From contig JALJCS010000001.1 of assembly GCA_023055355.1 (NCBI GenBank), forward strand, positions 81,570,881 to 81,634,880: a stretch of 64,000 nucleotides of DNA, given 5' to 3'. Source of the DNA: Agelaius tricolor (lineage: Eukaryota > Chordata > Aves > Passeriformes > Icteridae). Numbering within the stretch: position 1 is the first letter of the stretch; the number at the start of each line of letters is the position of its first letter. The notes beneath the pieces are model-generated. The model had not been told where the DNA came from, made no database searches, and worked only from the letters and a program-made list of their open reading frames with translations. Both the position numbers and the translations under genes were made by a program. Positions 62,252-64,000 of this stretch are shown here, piece after piece.

Positions 62252-62828
62252 TGTTGTGGTTTATCCCTAGCAGGGAGCTCACTGTCACATAGTTACTTTT
62301 TCTACTCAATGGGGTGGGGGAAGGAATAGGAAGAGTGAAGGTAAAACAACCCATGGGGTGAGTAAAAAGCTATTTAATAGGTAAAGTGAAAGCTGTGGAT
62401 GCAGGGAAAGAAAAAAAAAAGTTAATTCACTACTTCCTAATAGCAGACAGGAAAACAGGGCTCCATCACATGAAACCCTAACCCTGATCCTAACCCTTCC
62501 CATATAATGGGAAGGTGAATGCTGTACATTGAAGGGTGTCCCTGTTTCCAGCCTTTTCTCCCAGCTCTATATGCTGAGCATGTTGCCATATGGCATGGGG
62601 TATCAGCTGGGGTCAGCTGTCCTCACTCTGTCCCCTCCCAGCTCCTTGTGCACCAAAACCTTCCTGGTGAGGTGAGATGAGAAGCACAAAAGGCCTTGGC
62701 TCTGCGCACGAGCTGCTCAGCAATAAGTAAAGCATCCCTGGATTTTCAGTATTGTTTCCAGCACAAATCCAAATCACAGCCCTGTACCAGCTACTGTGAA
62801 AAAACTTATCTCATCCAAACCCAGTGCA
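62252..62828 (-). mobile_element. LTR of an avian endogenous retrovirus, minus strand
   Basis: A 577-base LTR in complement. On the plus strand it opens TGTTGTGGTTTATCCCTAGC and ends CCAAACCCAGTGCA. Reading the minus strand gives CATATAGAG as the TATA region (complement of 62565-62573) and an ATTAAA polyadenylation signal (complement of 62373-62378). The plus-strand motifs CTCTATATGCTGAGCATG, GGGGTCAGCTGTCC, CTCCTTGTGCACCA and GCACAAATCCAAATCACAGC are hallmarks of a widespread avian ERV LTR that I recognise from memory. The flanks (ACATG before, ACCTT after) are at best an imperfect target-site duplication. No retroviral coding sequence adjoins, so it is probably a solo LTR. The 65-codon frame at 62306-62503 is not a gene. 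Confidence 0.82.
62474..62496. repeat. Telomere-like CCCTAA tract inside the LTR
   Basis: AACCCTAACCCTGATCCTAA then CCC, about four copies of the vertebrate telomere unit with one altered (CCCTGAT). Related LTR copies, as I remember them, do not carry this stretch at this place, so it looks like an internal insertion or local expansion. Confidence 0.65.
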
Positions 62829-63039
62829 ACCTTTCACCTATTTTCATAAGCAGTGCTGTCATCCTGTCCTGAGAAGCATAACGTTTAAGTGGGAAGTAAA
62901 GCATGTATAATTTTGATAACAATGAAAAAAAATGTTTTATCCTCACACATCATATTTCAAGTTTTCCTCCTCGTTATTGCAAATAAATGTTTTAAGATTG
63001 TTTTAGGAATCACATGCAAAAGTATTGGCAAAACAGGTT

Positions 63040-64000
63040 TAATATAAAAACAAAAACACAAAAAAGTTTGTTGTCAAAATTCACTGTATTGCTTACTAGA
63101 CTGTTAAAGTACACAGAGAAAAAGCCAACAAAAATCCAAAATCAATCAATCCAAACCAAAATAACCCCAAAACTATCTAGGTGAAACCTCGACAGGATGG
63201 AGGGGAGGGGTAGGTGAGGCAGGGACAGGGGAAGGGTTGAGGGGTACAGAAATAGATAGGAAGAGGTAAAGGTGAAAAGGAAGATCCTCCTGTTGAATCA
63301 CAAGGTTCAGAGTACACCCCTGTGCTAAACAGCCTAAATTGACCAAGAGTTTATGCTTAAAGGCCCAACTGCACTTAACAGTAGTTAATTCACAGCTTAA
63401 GTTAAATGATTTAGCGAAGGATTAATGAAGAATTTACTGCATCACAACAGTAACTTACTTACAGGCCTGACTCACTACAAAGTTAAACTACTTAAGAATC
63501 TATGAGAACAATATTCCTAAGTACATTTGCTATAGCATATTCACACTCACATGCACACAGACAGAGACTGTACACATGTGAAAAATTCCCCTGGAATTCA
63601 GTGAAATCTGGATGCCTTTTGCATCTTCTCAAGGAGCAAAGTGCTGAGGTTTGAGGAGTGGGGGTATCAACCCAGGATCTGTGTCATTTGGTGATCCTCT
63701 GAGTTCTTGAGAAAACTGGAGAGTTCACTGGCCCCAAGAGGGAGATGTTGGCCACAGCGCACTGCGGGCCAGGAGAGCTCCAAGGGTCCCACCTTGGGCT
63801 GGCTGGTGTTTATAGGGTCACAAGAGAGTTGGCTTTAGTCAATGAAATTTTCCATCCTGGCCACAATTCAGGCTGGTAACTTTCTTTGAATGTTTAATAA
63901 TGAAAATAATATTCTACTTGGATTGCTATTCAGGCATGAAAAATAAGTTTCCAAGGCTGTTTGTTAAAGCACAGGAGCTCGTTAGACAGCACAAGTTCCT
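63040..64000 (-). mobile_element. Probable second LTR-retrotransposon segment, runs off the window
   Basis: From about 63040 to the end the sequence has the feel of a different avian ERV LTR or leader in complement. There is a TATA-like CCTATAAACACC on the minus strand (complement of about 63809-63820), many TAAGTT/AACTTA-type units at 63370-63530, and a GC-richer block at 63640-63820 with GGCTGGCTGGTGTTTATAGG. I believe I have seen this block in songbird repeats but cannot name the family. The outer ends are not defined and one lies beyond the window. No retroviral protein frame is visible. Confidence 0.45.
63222..63244 (+). other. G-quadruplex motif in the terminal repeat region
   Basis: G runs of 3, 4, 3 and 4 bases with loops of 3, 2 and 4 on the plus strand, with two further G4 runs just upstream (63202-63210). 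It lies inside the probable LTR-type segment, so other copies of the family may carry it as well. Confidence 0.65.

Noticed and set aside
1..64000. Searched for tRNA and rRNA genes, CRISPR arrays, bacterial operons and retroviral gag/pol coding
   Set aside because: No tRNA-like A and B boxes in a foldable context, no regularly spaced repeats and no retroviral protein motifs were seen. The DNA is vertebrate nuclear in character.

Overview
This window looks like a stretch of bird nuclear genome, probably from a songbird (Passeriformes). I can support no protein-coding gene in it. The bird assignment rests on repeats recognised from memory of the families: CR1 LINE 3' ends on the minus strand (about 8099-8494, 56232-57360, 58166-58216) and two endogenous-retrovirus LTRs (41330-41999 plus strand, 62252-62828 minus strand) of types familiar from songbird and other avian genomes. 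The background is AT-rich, with no Alu, B1 or L1 sequence that I could see. No repeat search was possible, so subfamily names are deliberately left open.

Layout. 1-8098 is single-copy-looking AT-rich DNA with a pentanucleotide microsatellite (163-206), a strong G-quadruplex motif (3994-4015) and a likely ancient LINE remnant (about 4162-4222). A CR1 copy follows at 8099-8494. From 8495 to 23460 there is mostly unique sequence with a GATA array (11780-11843), a possible noncoding terminal exon (16655-16785), a purine tract and a long T/G-rich tract. A short CpG-rich islet stands at about 23599-23765, followed by two long A tracts. From 24605 to 41329 the sequence is again mostly unique, with a TA repeat, a possible MIR remnant and a 15-copy GGTGA array (38055-38130). 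The solo LTR is at 41330-41999. The stretch 42000-56231 is unique-looking, with a possible noncoding exon near 49166-49266 and another possible MIR remnant. 56232-57360 is an old CR1 interrupted by about 360 bases that I cannot explain. The last 1.8 kb is dense in retroviral LTR-like sequence.

The open reading frames in the window are short (150 codons at most). They lie on both strands without codon structure or recognisable domains, and several are clearly translations of repeats. The most economical reading is an intergenic gene desert or the inside of a very long intron. There is no set of genes here to work together. The items most worth a second look are the isolated CpG islet, the interrupted CR1, the telomere-like stretch inside the minus-strand LTR, and the two splice-site-bounded noncoding exon candidates.
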